From RPQJ01 sp963700045 (GTDB lineage Bacteria > Pseudomonadota > Gammaproteobacteria > Steroidobacterales > Steroidobacteraceae): a stretch of DNA of 64,000 nucleotides. The stretch lies in NCBI GenBank assembly GCA_963700045.1, contig CAVOWK010000015.1:62001-126000 (forward strand). Reading direction: 5' to 3'. This document shows, in pieces, positions 53,184-62,878 of this stretch. The number at the start of each line of letters is the position of its first letter. Positions within the stretch are counted from its first letter, which is position 1. Made by a program: the position numbers and the translations under genes. The notes beneath the pieces were generated by a model. It did no database searches. It was not told where the DNA came from and saw only the letters and a list, made by a program, of their open reading frames with translations.

Positions 53184-56048
53184 ATGCAGCAAATCTACGA
53201 GGCCACCGCGTATGGGAGACGCGAGCCGAGCAATATGTCCCCACAGTGGCCAACGACCGATGCTGTGAAGAAACGTGAACGATTCAGCGCCGGCTGGACC
53301 GGCGCCGTTGCCGTCGGCCTGTTCGCCTACATCGCGCTCGCCATCGCACTGATCCTGGTCGACGGTCGTGCCTGGCGGTGGCTCGACGTCTTCAACCTGT
53401 ATTCCGATTCGGTGGCGAGCATCTGTGTCGCCATCCTGGCCGGGGCTGCCGCGCGAGGTTCCGCGGACCCGGGCGCGCGCCGCACCTGGTGGCTCCTCAC
53501 GGCCGCGCTGGCCATCTACAGCACAGGCAACCTGCTGCATTCGACGTACTGGCTGTACGGGATCGACCCCTTCCCGTCGATCGGCGACGTATTCTTCCTG
53601 GGCTTCTACCCGCTGGTCCTTGCCGCGGTGCTGACGGTGATCCGCACTGCCGCCGTTCGCGTGCAATGGGCCCGGCTCGGGCTCGACACCGCCATCCTGA
53701 TGCTGGGATTCGGCGCCTTCTTCTGGTTCTTCGTGATTGCGCCGACAGCAGCAGCCCAACGCGACCCGAACGTGCTCAAGTACGCGCTGGCGCAGAGCTA
53801 CATCGCCCTCAACTGCGTCATGCTGCTGGCCTGCGGCGTGCTGCTGATGCACTCGGGCGCCACGCCTATCCGGCGCCGGGCCCTGATGCTGCTCACGCTC
53901 GGCTTCTCGTCGATGTCCCTGGCCGACATCGTCTGGGCCATGTCCAAGGTGGACGGCAGCTACATTCCGGGCAGCGTCTCGGACGTCATCTACCTGTCCT
54001 GCTACGTCTGGCTTGCGGCCGCCGCGCGCGAGCAGTTGCGCGGCAGCCCTGGCGTGCGTCGCGTCCCAAGTGGATTCGGCGTCGTGCTCATCGAGGGCAT
54101 GCCATACATCGCCATGATGGTGTCGTTCCTGGTGCTGGTGTACGTCGAGCGCAGCACGGCCGCCAGTCCCGTGAACACGATGACCGTCATCATCTTCGCA
54201 CTGACTTCGCTGGTCATGGTGCGCCAGGGCGTGCTCTCGCGCGACGACGCGCTGCTGCGCGAGCGGCGTGCGGCCGACATCGTCGAGGCCCGTTATGCGT
54301 CCCTGATCAAGAATGCCTCCGACGTGATCATGATCACCAACGCCGAGGGAATGCTGCAATTCGCCTCGCCGGCGGCCGAACGCACCTTTGCGACCCATCC
54401 GGACGACATGGTCGGACGAAATCTCCTCGATCGCTGGGTCGACGGCGACAATGAGCGGCTGGCTGCATTCCTCGCCGAGGTGTCGGTGACGCATGGCCGG
54501 GTCGTCGGACCGATCGAATTGATCGTCGAGACGGGAGAACGGCGCAGCACCCTCGAGTGCGTCGGCAGCAACCTGATGGACGACCCGGCCATTGCCGGGC
54601 TGGCCCTGAACTTCCGCGACGTCACCGAACGCAAGGCACTGGAAGAGCAACTGCGCAAGCTGGCATTCCACGACCCGCTGACGCTGCTCGCCAACCGCAG
54701 CCTCTTCTGGAACCGGGTCGAGCACGCGCTGACGCTGGCGCAACGGTCGCAGCAGCGGGTCGCCGTCATGTTCCTCGACCTCGACAACTTCAAGAACGTC
54801 AACGACTCGCTCGGACACGACGCCGGCGACCGCCTGTTGCAGGCGGCGGCGCAACGACTGGTCAAGTCCACCCGGCCATCGGACACGGTGGCTCGCCTCG
54901 GTGGCGACGAGTTTGCGATCCTGCTGGAAGGTATTCGCAGCGACACGGACGTCGAACGCATCGCGGTGCCGATCACCGAGGCGTTCAACCGACCGCTGCT
55001 GGTGGACGGCAGGGAAACCGACGCCACGGCGAGCATCGGTGCGGCCTGCTCGCAACCCGGTGACGACGCAGAGCAGTTGCTGCGCAAAGCCGACATTGCC
55101 ATGTACAACGCGAAGTCCGCGGGCAAGGCGCGCTGCGTGCTGTTCCAGCCGCACATGCAGGAACAACTGCACGACCGCCTGCGACTGGAGCAGGACATCG
55201 ACCTGGCCTTTGCGCGCAACGAGTTCTTCGTCGAGTTCCAGCCCGTCGTCGACCTGACGAGTCGCGAGCTGCTTGGCGTGGAGGCCCTGGTGCGGTGGAA
55301 TCACCCGCAGCGGGGCATCGTCATGCCGGGCTCTTTCATATCGATTGCCGAGGAATCCGGCCGGATCGTCGAACTGGGTCGTCGCGTCCTGGTCGACGCG
55401 TGCACGCAGATCCGCGCATGGAGCGATTCCGTCGAGGCCGGCACCGGCCTGCGTGTGGCGGTCAACATCTCGGGACGCCATCTGCAGCAGGGCGACCTGG
55501 TCGCGGACGTGCGCCACGCACTCGAGGTTTCGGGCCTCGATGCCGGCAATCTCGTGATCGAACTGACCGAGAGCACGATCATGCAGAACACCGAAGTCAA
55601 CCTGGAACGCTTCCGTGAGTTGAAGGCGCTCGGCGTGCGTCTCGCGATCGACGACTTCGGCATGGGGTACTCGTCGCTGTCGTACCTGCACCGGTTCCCG
55701 ATCGACATCCTGAAGATCGATCGCGCGTTCGTAAGCCGGCTGACTGAACACGACGGCGGTCCGGAGCTCGCCCGCGCAGTCGTGATGCTCGCGACGACAC
55801 TCGGCCTGGAGACGGTCGCTGAAGGCATCGAGAACGAAAGCCAGGTGGCGACCCTGCTGGACCTCGGCTGCGTTGCGGGCCAGGGATTCCTGTTTGCCAG
55901 TTCGAGCGGGCTTGATGTCGTGGCGCAGACACCGTTCATGGCACACCGCGCCAACCTGCGGGCGGCCGAGCGCGCTGCACCGACCGACCTCACCGCGACC
56001 GGGCGCTATCGGGCCGCGGAACTCTGGTCGCGCTCCGCGGCCGGGTAG
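53184..56048 (+). CDS. membrane-bound PAS-GGDEF-EAL c-di-GMP enzyme
   Basis: A 954-residue protein. Residues about 38-340 hold eight to nine hydrophobic helices, a sensory membrane region of MASE type. A PAS domain (about 370-480: ASDVIMITNAEGMLQFASPA) is followed by GGDEF (RLGGDEFAIL near residue 570, with FLDLDNFKNVNDSLGH) and EAL (LGVEALVRWNHP near 698, with DDFGMGYSSLSYL and AEGIE). Both catalytic signatures are intact, so it may both make and degrade c-di-GMP; net activity unknown. ATG at 53184 has GGGG upstream; an alternative ATG at 53235 omits 17 residues. CRP-type operator upstream. Confidence 0.94.
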   Translation: MQQIYEATAYGRREPSNMSPQWPTTDAVKKRERFSAGWTGAVAVGLFAYIALAIALILVDGRAWRWLDVFNLYSDSVASICVAILAGAAARGSADPGARRTWWLLTAALAIYSTGNLLHSTYWLYGIDPFPSIGDVFFLGFYPLVLAAVLTVIRTAAVRVQWARLGLDTAILMLGFGAFFWFFVIAPTAAAQRDPNVLKYALAQSYIALNCVMLLACGVLLMHSGATPIRRRALMLLTLGFSSMSLADIVWAMSKVDGSYIPGSVSDVIYLSCYVWLAAAAREQLRGSPGVRRVPSGFGVVLIEGMPYIAMMVSFLVLVYVERSTAASPVNTMTVIIFALTSLVMVRQGVLSRDDALLRERRAADIVEARYASLIKNASDVIMITNAEGMLQFASPAAERTFATHPDDMVGRNLLDRWVDGDNERLAAFLAEVSVTHGRVVGPIELIVETGERRSTLECVGSNLMDDPAIAGLALNFRDVTERKALEEQLRKLAFHDPLTLLANRSLFWNRVEHALTLAQRSQQRVAVMFLDLDNFKNVNDSLGHDAGDRLLQAAAQRLVKSTRPSDTVARLGGDEFAILLEGIRSDTDVERIAVPITEAFNRPLLVDGRETDATASIGAACSQPGDDAEQLLRKADIAMYNAKSAGKARCVLFQPHMQEQLHDRLRLEQDIDLAFARNEFFVEFQPVVDLTSRELLGVEALVRWNHPQRGIVMPGSFISIAEESGRIVELGRRVLVDACTQIRAWSDSVEAGTGLRVAVNISGRHLQQGDLVADVRHALEVSGLDAGNLVIELTESTIMQNTEVNLERFRELKALGVRLAIDDFGMGYSSLSYLHRFPIDILKIDRAFVSRLTEHDGGPELARAVVMLATTLGLETVAEGIENESQVATLLDLGCVAGQGFLFASSSGLDVVAQTPFMAHRANLRAAERAAPTDLTATGRYRAAELWSRSAAG

Positions 56049-56070
56049 CGAATCGGAATCGCGTCCGCCG

Positions 56071-56823
56071 TCACCGGGCCTGCAGCATCCCCGCAAACTC
56101 GGTTGCGAACCGATGCGCGTCCCCCGGCCACCGCGCTGACAGATAGTTGCCATCGCGCACCGTGAACCCGAGTTCGAGACGACTGGCAGCATCCCTTCGC
56201 GCGCCGATGGGCCCGCGCACGAAATCACCCGATGAGGCGAGCGCGGCCGTGACTTCATCCTCGACCGTCGTCGGATACGTGCGGTAGTAGCTGCCGAGCC
56301 ACGCACGGGTAAGCAACCATGCCGTCAGTTCCATCTGGCGCGTGAGTGCGGTGGTTTTCAGACCGAACAGCACGGAGCGATTGCCGGTAGCACGCGAGCG
56401 CGCTGCGAGTACGACGCCGTGGCAGATGGCGCCAACCGGCTTTTGCGCCGCAAACGCGGCAACCACCAGCGACTGCAGCTGCGTCGATTCGAGGTAAGGC
56501 TTCATTCCCGGCGCGTGGCCGCCTGGCAGCAGCAGGCCCTGGACGTCGGAGATCCTCGCCTCGGCATACGTGATCGGACGGAGAAACTCCGTACTCGCCG
56601 CCATCTCAGCGTAGGCCTGACGGCCATTGGTGTCAGCCCTGAGCAGGCGAGCCAGGACCCCCAGGCCCTGCCCTGTCAGCATCCGGGCATCGGCCTGGCC
56701 CGGCTTGCCGTCAGGCGTGGCGAACATGACCGCTACGCCACGTGCCCGCAGGATTTTCCACGGCACGGACGCCTCGGTCGGATCGAAGCCTGCGGTTGGA
56801 ATCGGCAGCAGCACAGTCGGCAA
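56071..56823 (-). CDS. DJ-1/PfpI-family (class I glutamine amidotransferase-like) protein
   Basis: A 250-residue protein with the flavodoxin-like DJ-1 fold: E17 (DPTEASVPW), C134-H135 in the nucleophile elbow GAICHGVV, and the LLLPGGHAPGM loop. It is longer than DJ-1 (about 190 residues) because of a C-terminal helix-rich extension, resembling Hsp31/glyoxalase III or ThiJ-like proteins. Probable hydrolase, deglycase or chaperone. The start is TTG at 56823 with GGGAG eight bases upstream. Confidence 0.84.
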   Translation of the reverse strand: MPTVLLPIPTAGFDPTEASVPWKILRARGVAVMFATPDGKPGQADARMLTGQGLGVLARLLRADTNGRQAYAEMAASTEFLRPITYAEARISDVQGLLLPGGHAPGMKPYLESTQLQSLVVAAFAAQKPVGAICHGVVLAARSRATGNRSVLFGLKTTALTRQMELTAWLLTRAWLGSYYRTYPTTVEDEVTAALASSGDFVRGPIGARRDAASRLELGFTVRDGNYLSARWPGDAHRFATEFAGMLQAR

Positions 56824-56948
56824 CTAAGTCGCTCCCGCGCCGCCGGGTCATCGCGGACGCAATAAGAGGAGACTAACTGCCTGGTGCGGCGAGCGGGCTG
56901 GTAATGACGGCAAGCGACGGAACCAGGGTCCCGGCGCGACCGTGGTGA

Positions 56949-57371
56949 TCAGTCGTCGCCACCCTCATGGCCTTTGCCCTTGCCGTGTCCGTGTTTCGAG
57001 CCGTGATCATCGCTCTCGCCGCGAGCGTAATGGTCCTGATTGGCGTAACGCGGCACGTACTGGGCCTGGTACCAGTCCTCGCGCACGAAATAGACCGGCT
57101 GACCGCACGCGCCATACTTGCCGCAATGCTTGCTCCAATGCTTCTCGTGGCCCGGTGGCACCCGCAGGTAGATCGGCTGCACCTGAACCACCCTGACCGG
57201 ACGCTGGACCCAGACCGGCTGGGCGTAGATCACGGCCGGTCGCGGGAAGTCGCCGATGTTGATCTGTCCGTAAAAGCCGGGCTGGCTGATCCCGATCGAA
57301 GCGCTGACGTCGGCGCCGACGGCTGGAACGGCGACACCTGATGCGATGAGTGCGACAAGCAAGCGTTTCAC
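56949..57371 (-). CDS. small exported protein with His/Gly-rich tail
   Basis: A 140-residue secreted protein with a signal peptide (MKRLLVALIASGVAVPAVGA). The mature part begins with SIGISQPGFYGQINIGDFP and has a Pro/Tyr/Val stretch, a compact Cys segment (HCGKYGACGQPVYFVREDWY) and a charged tail with repeated HG, KH and KG units. It belongs to a common uncharacterised proteobacterial family. The tail could bind divalent metal; this is an inference. A 114-base gap to the next minus-strand gene upstream holds nothing recognisable. Confidence 0.78.
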   Translation of the reverse strand: MKRLLVALIASGVAVPAVGADVSASIGISQPGFYGQINIGDFPRPAVIYAQPVWVQRPVRVVQVQPIYLRVPPGHEKHWSKHCGKYGACGQPVYFVREDWYQAQYVPRYANQDHYARGESDDHGSKHGHGKGKGHEGGDD

Positions 57372-57663
57372 GGATGTTCACTCCTGATGTGGTCGTTCGA
57401 AGCCTGGAAGGCCCGACGCCCGGACTCTCGTGTCCATCGGATACTAGTCATGGTTCGCGGCAAGTCAGCCGAATCATTGCCGGACTGTGAACAGGTGCAC
57501 AGCCTCGACCCGTGTCGACGTCGGATTGGCGCCGTAGCGAAGTCCCGACTGTGTCGTACCGTACAGATGAATCAGGACTCCAGGGCGTAGCGTGGCGCCA
57601 TGGGTTGCGTACAACCCGCCATCACTGCCGACAGATCGGTAGGACCCATCGCGGAGACATGAG
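57372..57663. other. divergent intergenic region with a CRP-like site
   Basis: No gene recognised in 292 bases between two divergent exported-protein genes. A near-consensus CRP-type site, TGTGA-ACAGGT-GCACA, lies at 57486-57501 (one mismatch to the TGTGA-N6-TCACA consensus). Confidence 0.45.
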
Positions 57664-58464
57664 ATGAAGACCAGCACCCTGACTCGACTTGGATTGACGG
57701 TCGCGATGAGCGCAGCGCTCGCGACGATGAGTTTCACCAGCCTCGCCCAGCAAGGACAGGACGTGTCGGCCCCGCACAAGGCCGAGGCGCAGCAGGACAA
57801 ACACGACAAACAGGAGCAGAAAGACGAAAAGAAAGAGGCGAAGGAACAGCAGAAGCATCGCCTCTCGCAGCAGGAGCAACAGGAGCGTATTCGCCAGCAG
57901 AAGAAGCTCATCGCGGAGTACAACCAGCGTATCGCGCAACAGCAGGCGATCGCGCTGCGCAACGCGCAGCAGTTGGAGAAACAGAAGCGACTGGCTCACT
58001 ATCGCTACCAGCAGGCGTACTACGAGCAACTGCGCCAACAGCAGGCGCGTCTCGAGCATGACCGCTACGACTACGACAACGACCCGTTCTACTACACGCC
58101 TCCGACTTACCAGTACCGTCGGGGCGACAATAGCTACCAGACCAACCAGTACGGCGCCGACCAGCTCCGACAGGCCTCGAACACCGGGTACCAGAAAGGC
58201 TACCAGGCCGGGCGCGCGGACAAGCAGGACCACTGGCGCTTCGACTACCGGGGTTCCTTCGCCTACCAGGACGCCAACTATGGCTTTGACGGCCGCTATG
58301 TGCGGCAGGACGACTACAACTACTACTTCCGCGAAGGTTTCCAGCGGGGCTATGAGGATGGCTACTACGGGCGTCGTACCTATGGCACCAATGTCAACGG
58401 TTCGGATTCACTGCTCGGCACGGTGCTGAACATGATCCTCAACCTGCAGCCGCTGCAGCAGTAG
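57664..58464 (+). CDS. exported Gln/Lys coiled-coil and Tyr-rich protein, unknown function
   Basis: A 266-residue protein with a signal peptide (about residues 1-28, ending TSLAQ). Then come a highly charged Gln/Lys/Glu coiled coil (about 35-135, KQEQKDEKKEAKEQQKHR), a Tyr/Asp/Gln-rich region and repeated Y-x-x-G-Y/F motifs (YQKGYQAGRAD, YYFREGFQRGYEDGYYGRR). The C terminus is hydrophobic (LLGTVLNMILNLQPLQQ). Such composition suggests a periplasmic or envelope structural protein. I do not know the family. Confidence 0.78.
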   Translation: MKTSTLTRLGLTVAMSAALATMSFTSLAQQGQDVSAPHKAEAQQDKHDKQEQKDEKKEAKEQQKHRLSQQEQQERIRQQKKLIAEYNQRIAQQQAIALRNAQQLEKQKRLAHYRYQQAYYEQLRQQQARLEHDRYDYDNDPFYYTPPTYQYRRGDNSYQTNQYGADQLRQASNTGYQKGYQAGRADKQDHWRFDYRGSFAYQDANYGFDGRYVRQDDYNYYFREGFQRGYEDGYYGRRTYGTNVNGSDSLLGTVLNMILNLQPLQQ

Positions 58465-58476
58465 AGTCTGTCCGGG

Positions 58477-60219
58477 TCATTTACGGTAGACGGGGTAGAG
58501 GCCGTAACGCTCGTCCCAGGAGGGATGGCGTCGGTAGAAGAACTCGAGGCGCGCGTCCGGGCTGCCCGCGAACGCCGCATCCTCGCGCAACCGGCGCTCG
58601 AACTCCGCCTTGAGCGCCGCGTCCTGCGACAGCATCTGTCGCGCCACGGCCTCGGTGACGTAGTTCTCCATGTACTCCTTGCGTTCGAAGGCCGTGCTGA
58701 AATAGCCCCACGCCGCGAACGAATCTGGCGCCTGCGGCTCCAGCAGCGACATGACCAGCCGCGCCTTCGGCTGCGCGATCGGCACGAACAGCGCACCGGC
58801 GCCGATGTCGCGTCTTTCATCCCGCCACGCGCCATCGACCGTCACGAGCGATCGCCCCTCGAACGTTTCCGCCGCAATCGTTGTCCTGTCGGCGCGAAAC
58901 GTCTGCACGGCACTGGCCGGCTGTGGCGAAACGACATGCTGAAACTCGATGCCGTGCAGAGCCAGCTTTTCCGACATCCACGCGGCGTGCGCGGCCGGCA
59001 CGACATAGCCGGTAGCCGGCGCCGTCACGGTCAACGCAGGCCGCACCTCATACCGCAATGGCAGCCGCCAGACCACGGGCCTGGTGGAGTCGTAGCGTAT
59101 CCATGGCTGACCCGAAACCGCGGAAGGTTCTCGCGTGTACTCATAGCCGCGCAGCTCGACGGTCTTCACGGCTTCCGTATTCTTGAAGCTCAACGCGACC
59201 GGCTTGCCGCCGAGCAGGCGCGCGCGCGCATCGGCCTCATGGGCCGCCGCGAGCCACTTGACCCCGTCGCGCGCAGCGAGTTCGACCATGGCATGAATGG
59301 TCTCGCGCGTGGCGGCGACGCGACGCGGGTACTCCTGCCACGAATGCGTCTCGACCAGGGCGCCGAAGCGGTTGCGGGTGGCCCAGTAGCTGAGACTGAA
59401 ACGCGGTGAGCGTACTTCCACGGCCAGACCGGATTCCGGATCGTCGGCGCGGACGAACTCGGGATAGAACGGCAGCGCGTGGAAGCCCCTGCGCTGCAGG
59501 CGGGCCAGTACCTCGTCGCGCAGCGCGTGTCCCGTGTGGCCCAGTTCGAGGTCCCAGCCGTCGCCGGGCTCGACTTCGACCGACAGGTCCTCGCGCAGCT
59601 CGGCACCGTCCGTGACGTGCAGGTCGGCGTACAGGATCGGGTCCCAGGCGTTCAGGAGCCCGAGCAGGGCGCGCATCTCCGGCGCATCGGCCTTGGTGTA
59701 GTCACGATTGAGATTCAGGTTCTGTGCCGTTGCGCGCCAGCCCATCTCCTCCGGACCGCGCTGGTTGGGCCGGTTCCATGAGCCGAACCTCTCGTGGCCA
59801 TCGACGTTGAAAACCGGCACGAACAGGACGGTCGCCCGCGCCAGTGCGCCACGATTTTCGCGTCCTTCGAGCAGTTCGCGCAGCGCGATGAAACCCGCAT
59901 CCTTGCCGTCGATTTCGCCCGCATGAATACCGCCTTGGAACAGCACCACCGGTCGCTGGCGCGCGCGGACGGACTCCGGGTCGAGGACGCCATCGTCCGA
60001 CACGGCGAGAGCGAGCAACGGGCGGTCCTCGGGTGAACGCCCGAACTCGAAGCATCGCGCCTTGTCGGGCCATCGCGCGGCAAAAGCTGCGCATAATCTT
60101 TCCACTTCGTCGTAGCGACCGGTGCGAGCGAATGCGGACCGCTCGGCAACGGTCGTAAGTTCACTTGGACTCTCCGCGGGTGCGGCGGACAGGCATCCAG
60201 CAGCAAGAACTAGAAGCAA
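58477..60219 (-). CDS. M14-family zinc carboxypeptidase, probable lipoprotein
   Basis: About 580 residues. N terminus has a lipobox (LAAGC with the Cys at residue 9). The carboxypeptidase fold is clear: H99 and E102 (GGIHAGEIDGKD), NVDGHERFG, NLNLNRDYTKADAPE, third ligand His in YADLHVTDG and catalytic Glu in LVETHSW. It removes C-terminal residues or cleaves peptide side bonds outside the cytoplasm. The given start is TTG at 60219. A better signal peptide (MNYPRPL...RLLVGLLLVLAAGC) would start at ATG 60256 if one C in the CCC run near 60238 were removed, so the true start may be hidden by a frame change. Confidence 0.87.
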   Translation of the reverse strand: MLLVLAAGCLSAAPAESPSELTTVAERSAFARTGRYDEVERLCAAFAARWPDKARCFEFGRSPEDRPLLALAVSDDGVLDPESVRARQRPVVLFQGGIHAGEIDGKDAGFIALRELLEGRENRGALARATVLFVPVFNVDGHERFGSWNRPNQRGPEEMGWRATAQNLNLNRDYTKADAPEMRALLGLLNAWDPILYADLHVTDGAELREDLSVEVEPGDGWDLELGHTGHALRDEVLARLQRRGFHALPFYPEFVRADDPESGLAVEVRSPRFSLSYWATRNRFGALVETHSWQEYPRRVAATRETIHAMVELAARDGVKWLAAAHEADARARLLGGKPVALSFKNTEAVKTVELRGYEYTREPSAVSGQPWIRYDSTRPVVWRLPLRYEVRPALTVTAPATGYVVPAAHAAWMSEKLALHGIEFQHVVSPQPASAVQTFRADRTTIAAETFEGRSLVTVDGAWRDERRDIGAGALFVPIAQPKARLVMSLLEPQAPDSFAAWGYFSTAFERKEYMENYVTEAVARQMLSQDAALKAEFERRLREDAAFAGSPDARLEFFYRRHPSWDERYGLYPVYRK

Positions 60220-60256
60220 ACCGACCAGCAGTCGGGAGGGGTCTAGGGTAATTCAT

Positions 60257-60539
60257 GAAGAACAGACTAACCGGATGGCCGCAGGAATGCTGCGCGACGA
60301 GCCGGCCCTGAATCATGCGAAAATACGAATCTGGTGCTGTGGGCAGCACCTATCGCGTCCCGGCTTGAGCCGCGGCGCCCGAACCTGAGGATTCGTCCCC
60401 TCGTCGAACCTCCGCGACTGCAGGACATGACGCCAATGGCAGCGACCATCCCGCGCCTCGAACATCAGCTTCCGGTCCTGCTGGAGTTTGTCCGCACCCT
60501 CGCCCGGCAAATTGAAACCGGTGAAATTCAGGATGGCGA
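60257..60539. other. unassigned stretch beside the Tn3 remnant
   Basis: About 280 bases between the carboxypeptidase start and the point where transposase homology stops. Several short open frames exist on both strands, but none has a recognisable motif or a good start. It may hold the carboxypeptidase promoter and the junction of the transposon remnant. Confidence 0.4.
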
Positions 60540-62345
60540 GGCGTCGCCCCAGCCCAGCCACTGCATGGTGTCCGTGAGAACATCCAGCAACGACAGGTCC
60601 AACGCGTCAAGTTTCGCGGTCAGCCGTTGGTCCAATTGACTGAATCCCGGCGGAGCCGGCTTCTTCGCCGGTTTACTTAACTTCGGACGCCCGTCGATGA
60701 TCTTGAAATAGGGGTTGTCGTGGTAGGTTTCGTCGGCCTTGGTCGCCGCTTCCGTCAACATCGTTCGCACCTGCCGGACGAACGCGCGACCCTCCACCGG
60801 CAGGCCAACTTTCTCCGCCGTAATCGGCGCGCGTCTTTTCACACTCGCCCATGGGCAACCACTATTCGCGGAAGTCCGAATACTCGTCGCCGCCCACGAC
60901 GCAAAGGTCGCCGGACTTGGTTCCCTGACCGTCTGCGCGCAGACACACCTCGAACTGGCGGCGATTGAGCCGGGTTGGATGCGTGCCAGGCTGGCTCGCG
61001 CCGATGACGAGCTTCCGCCACGGGTCTGGCATCCACTCCAGATCCGCCAGGCTAAACTCATTTTCGCGGCCAGGCTTGAGTTCAACCCATTCCCCGTGCC
61101 GCTGGCGCAAACCCAGCATGAACGCCAGCGACCGTTCGAAACTGGCATCCTGGCTGGTGGACACCGGTTTTAGCTTGCCGAGAATCCGCAATAACTCCGC
61201 GCGCCGGTGCTTGAAGAAGTGCCACATAAAACGGCGCGCGTTTTTGCCACCGTGCTCGGCGTGTAGGCGGGAGACTCGCACAGGTCGGGACGCGCGGTTA
61301 CGGTGTGCCGGACGGCCTGCAATTGCTCGGCCTCCGGGCAGTCGGAATTCAATAGCGTTTCCAGCGTGGCATAACGCCGGAGAATCTCATCGGTTTTTTC
61401 CTGGTTGTCGGCCAGATAATTTTCCAAGGCCGTCTCGGCGAGACGGGTGACCCGCCTAATCTGGTTGCAGAAGAGGTCGCAGAGGTCGTCGGTCACGCGG
61501 GCCAGGCGCTGGGAGATCAACGCTAGCGTTACCGCGAGCGCTTGTTCGGTTCCAGGTCGGCCATGCTGGCGGCATCCAAGCCGCCGCCCTCGAGCGCCCA
61601 TTGCCTGACCTTGACCCGCGGGATCGCCTTCTACACGTCGGTATGGCCGCCTGCCGGTCAACTGGTCGTACCGGGCGACGAGTTGACGCATGCCATCCCG
61701 CGTCGGTTTCGCCGGGTCTTGCTTCAGGTCGTTCCAGGGACTCACCCGGCGCGGCGGGTCGCCGACGACGAAGAGACGGTCGAAAAGCAGCGGTCGGCAT
61801 CGCTCAGGGCGCTGTTCACCTGGGCGAACAACGCCTGATTCGTCGCGGCCCGCTGTGCGCGGGCCTCACGTTCAGGGTGTCAAAGGCCGGTAACTGGTAC
61901 CGGTCACGCACCAGCGTCTCGATGCCGATGTTGATCAGGTCGGCTACATCCTCCTTGGTGAGCGCCGCTTCGCGGAAGGCCTCCCGCATCAGCGCCTTGC
62001 CGCCAGCGTCGAACGGTTTGACCTCGAGAAACTCGCGCACGGCCGCCACGTGTTTGCGCCTGGCCTGGGAAAGATCGTACTGCCGAAGGGCCTCCCGGTC
62101 GCCCGATTCGTTCACGGCAGCGGCGACATGCTCAACGATCGCGTCGGGCACCTGCTCCGAGGTCACGAAGTAGCCCAGGCGCTGGTAGGTCTTGAGCAAC
62201 AGCACGAAGCCCAGGCGGGTGGTCTGCGAGCGGGTGTGGCTGTCGCAGAACTCCGCTCGTTTTCGCACGGGGTGTAGAAGCGCTCCAACTCGGCCGATGA
62301 CGGGCGGCTCTTGAACCGTGGATAAGCCGTATCGCTCGGTTGCAA
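60540..62345 (-). pseudogene. tnpA: Tn3-family transposase remnant, multiply frameshifted and truncated
   Basis: Pieces in different frames match a Tn3-family transposase in order: N-terminal DUF4158-like part (SDTAYPRFKSRPSSAELER, then FCDSHTRSQTTRLGF and LLLKTYQRLGYFV), LVARYDQLT, KAIPRVKVRQWALEGGG, DLEPNKRSR, ALISQRLARVTDDLCDLF, FMWHFFKHRRAELLRIL and finally PAPPGFSQLDQRL to LLDVLTDTMQWLGW. There it stops, before the catalytic DDE domain, about 600 of an expected 950-1000 residues. Frame changes occur near 62267, 61855, 61790, 61535 and elsewhere. It is not functional as written. Confidence 0.85.
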
Positions 62346-62487
62346 TGGGGGTGATTCGGTCCGGGTTGGCTATGAAAACGGTCGTTTTAATGAAACATAG
62401 ATGACCATAAAACTACCGAATAGAATAGACTGATTCTGTATAGAAAACCCTAAAAAAGACCTATACTTCGACACCCAGGTCCGCCCC
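62346..62487. promoter_or_regulatory. AT-rich spacer between tnpA and tnpR, likely res site
   Basis: In Tn3-family elements with divergent tnpA and tnpR, the resolution (res) site and both promoters lie between them. This 142-base spacer is clearly AT-richer than its surroundings and has repeated ATAGAA/TATAGAA and a GTTTTAATGAAAC palindrome near 62384-62396. The exact resolvase subsites cannot be assigned. Confidence 0.5.
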
Positions 62488-62753
62488 ATGAAAACCGTCG
62501 CTTACTTTCGTGTTCGACCGGTGGCCAGGTTCTCGACAGCGAGCGGCTGGGGATCCTGGACTATGCCCATCGCTATCACCTGCACATTGATGATTTCGTC
62601 GAGGTGACGGTTTCTTCGCGTAAGACCTTAAAGGAGCGCGGGATAGAAGGGTTATGTGCGGGTATGCTGGCCGGTGACCTGATGGTGGTGAGCGAACTGT
62701 CACGCCTGGGGCGCAGTGTCGGGCAAATCATCCAGATCGTCGACGATCTGGTG
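62488..62753 (+). pseudogene. tnpR: serine resolvase remnant, frameshifted and truncated
   Basis: The ATG begins MKTVAYFRV, the start of a serine recombinase catalytic domain. The next residues expected (STGGQ) are in another frame from about 62512, which then reads GGQVLDSERLGILDYAHRYH, VSSRKTLKERGIEGLCAGML and VVSELSRLGRSVGQIIQIVD. One missing T in the GTT at 62511-62513 explains the break and also removes the nucleophile serine codon. Homology ends after IVDDLV, so the second half and DNA-binding domain are gone. Confidence 0.83.
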
Positions 62754-62878
62754 ACCGTAGGGCGAGACGACGCCGAGGCCCGTGATGGCAATGCGCGTCC
62801 GTGTTTCGAGCAGTCCGAATCCTATACTACGGTTCCGGTAACGATGCCACAATCAAGGCCCCGCGCAGCGCCACGGGC

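Noticed and set aside
53121..56306. 1061-residue open frame on minus, antisense to the GGDEF-EAL gene
   Set aside because: All catalytic motifs are on plus; the antisense product is His/Arg/Gln-rich without motifs and overlaps the DJ-1 gene as well.
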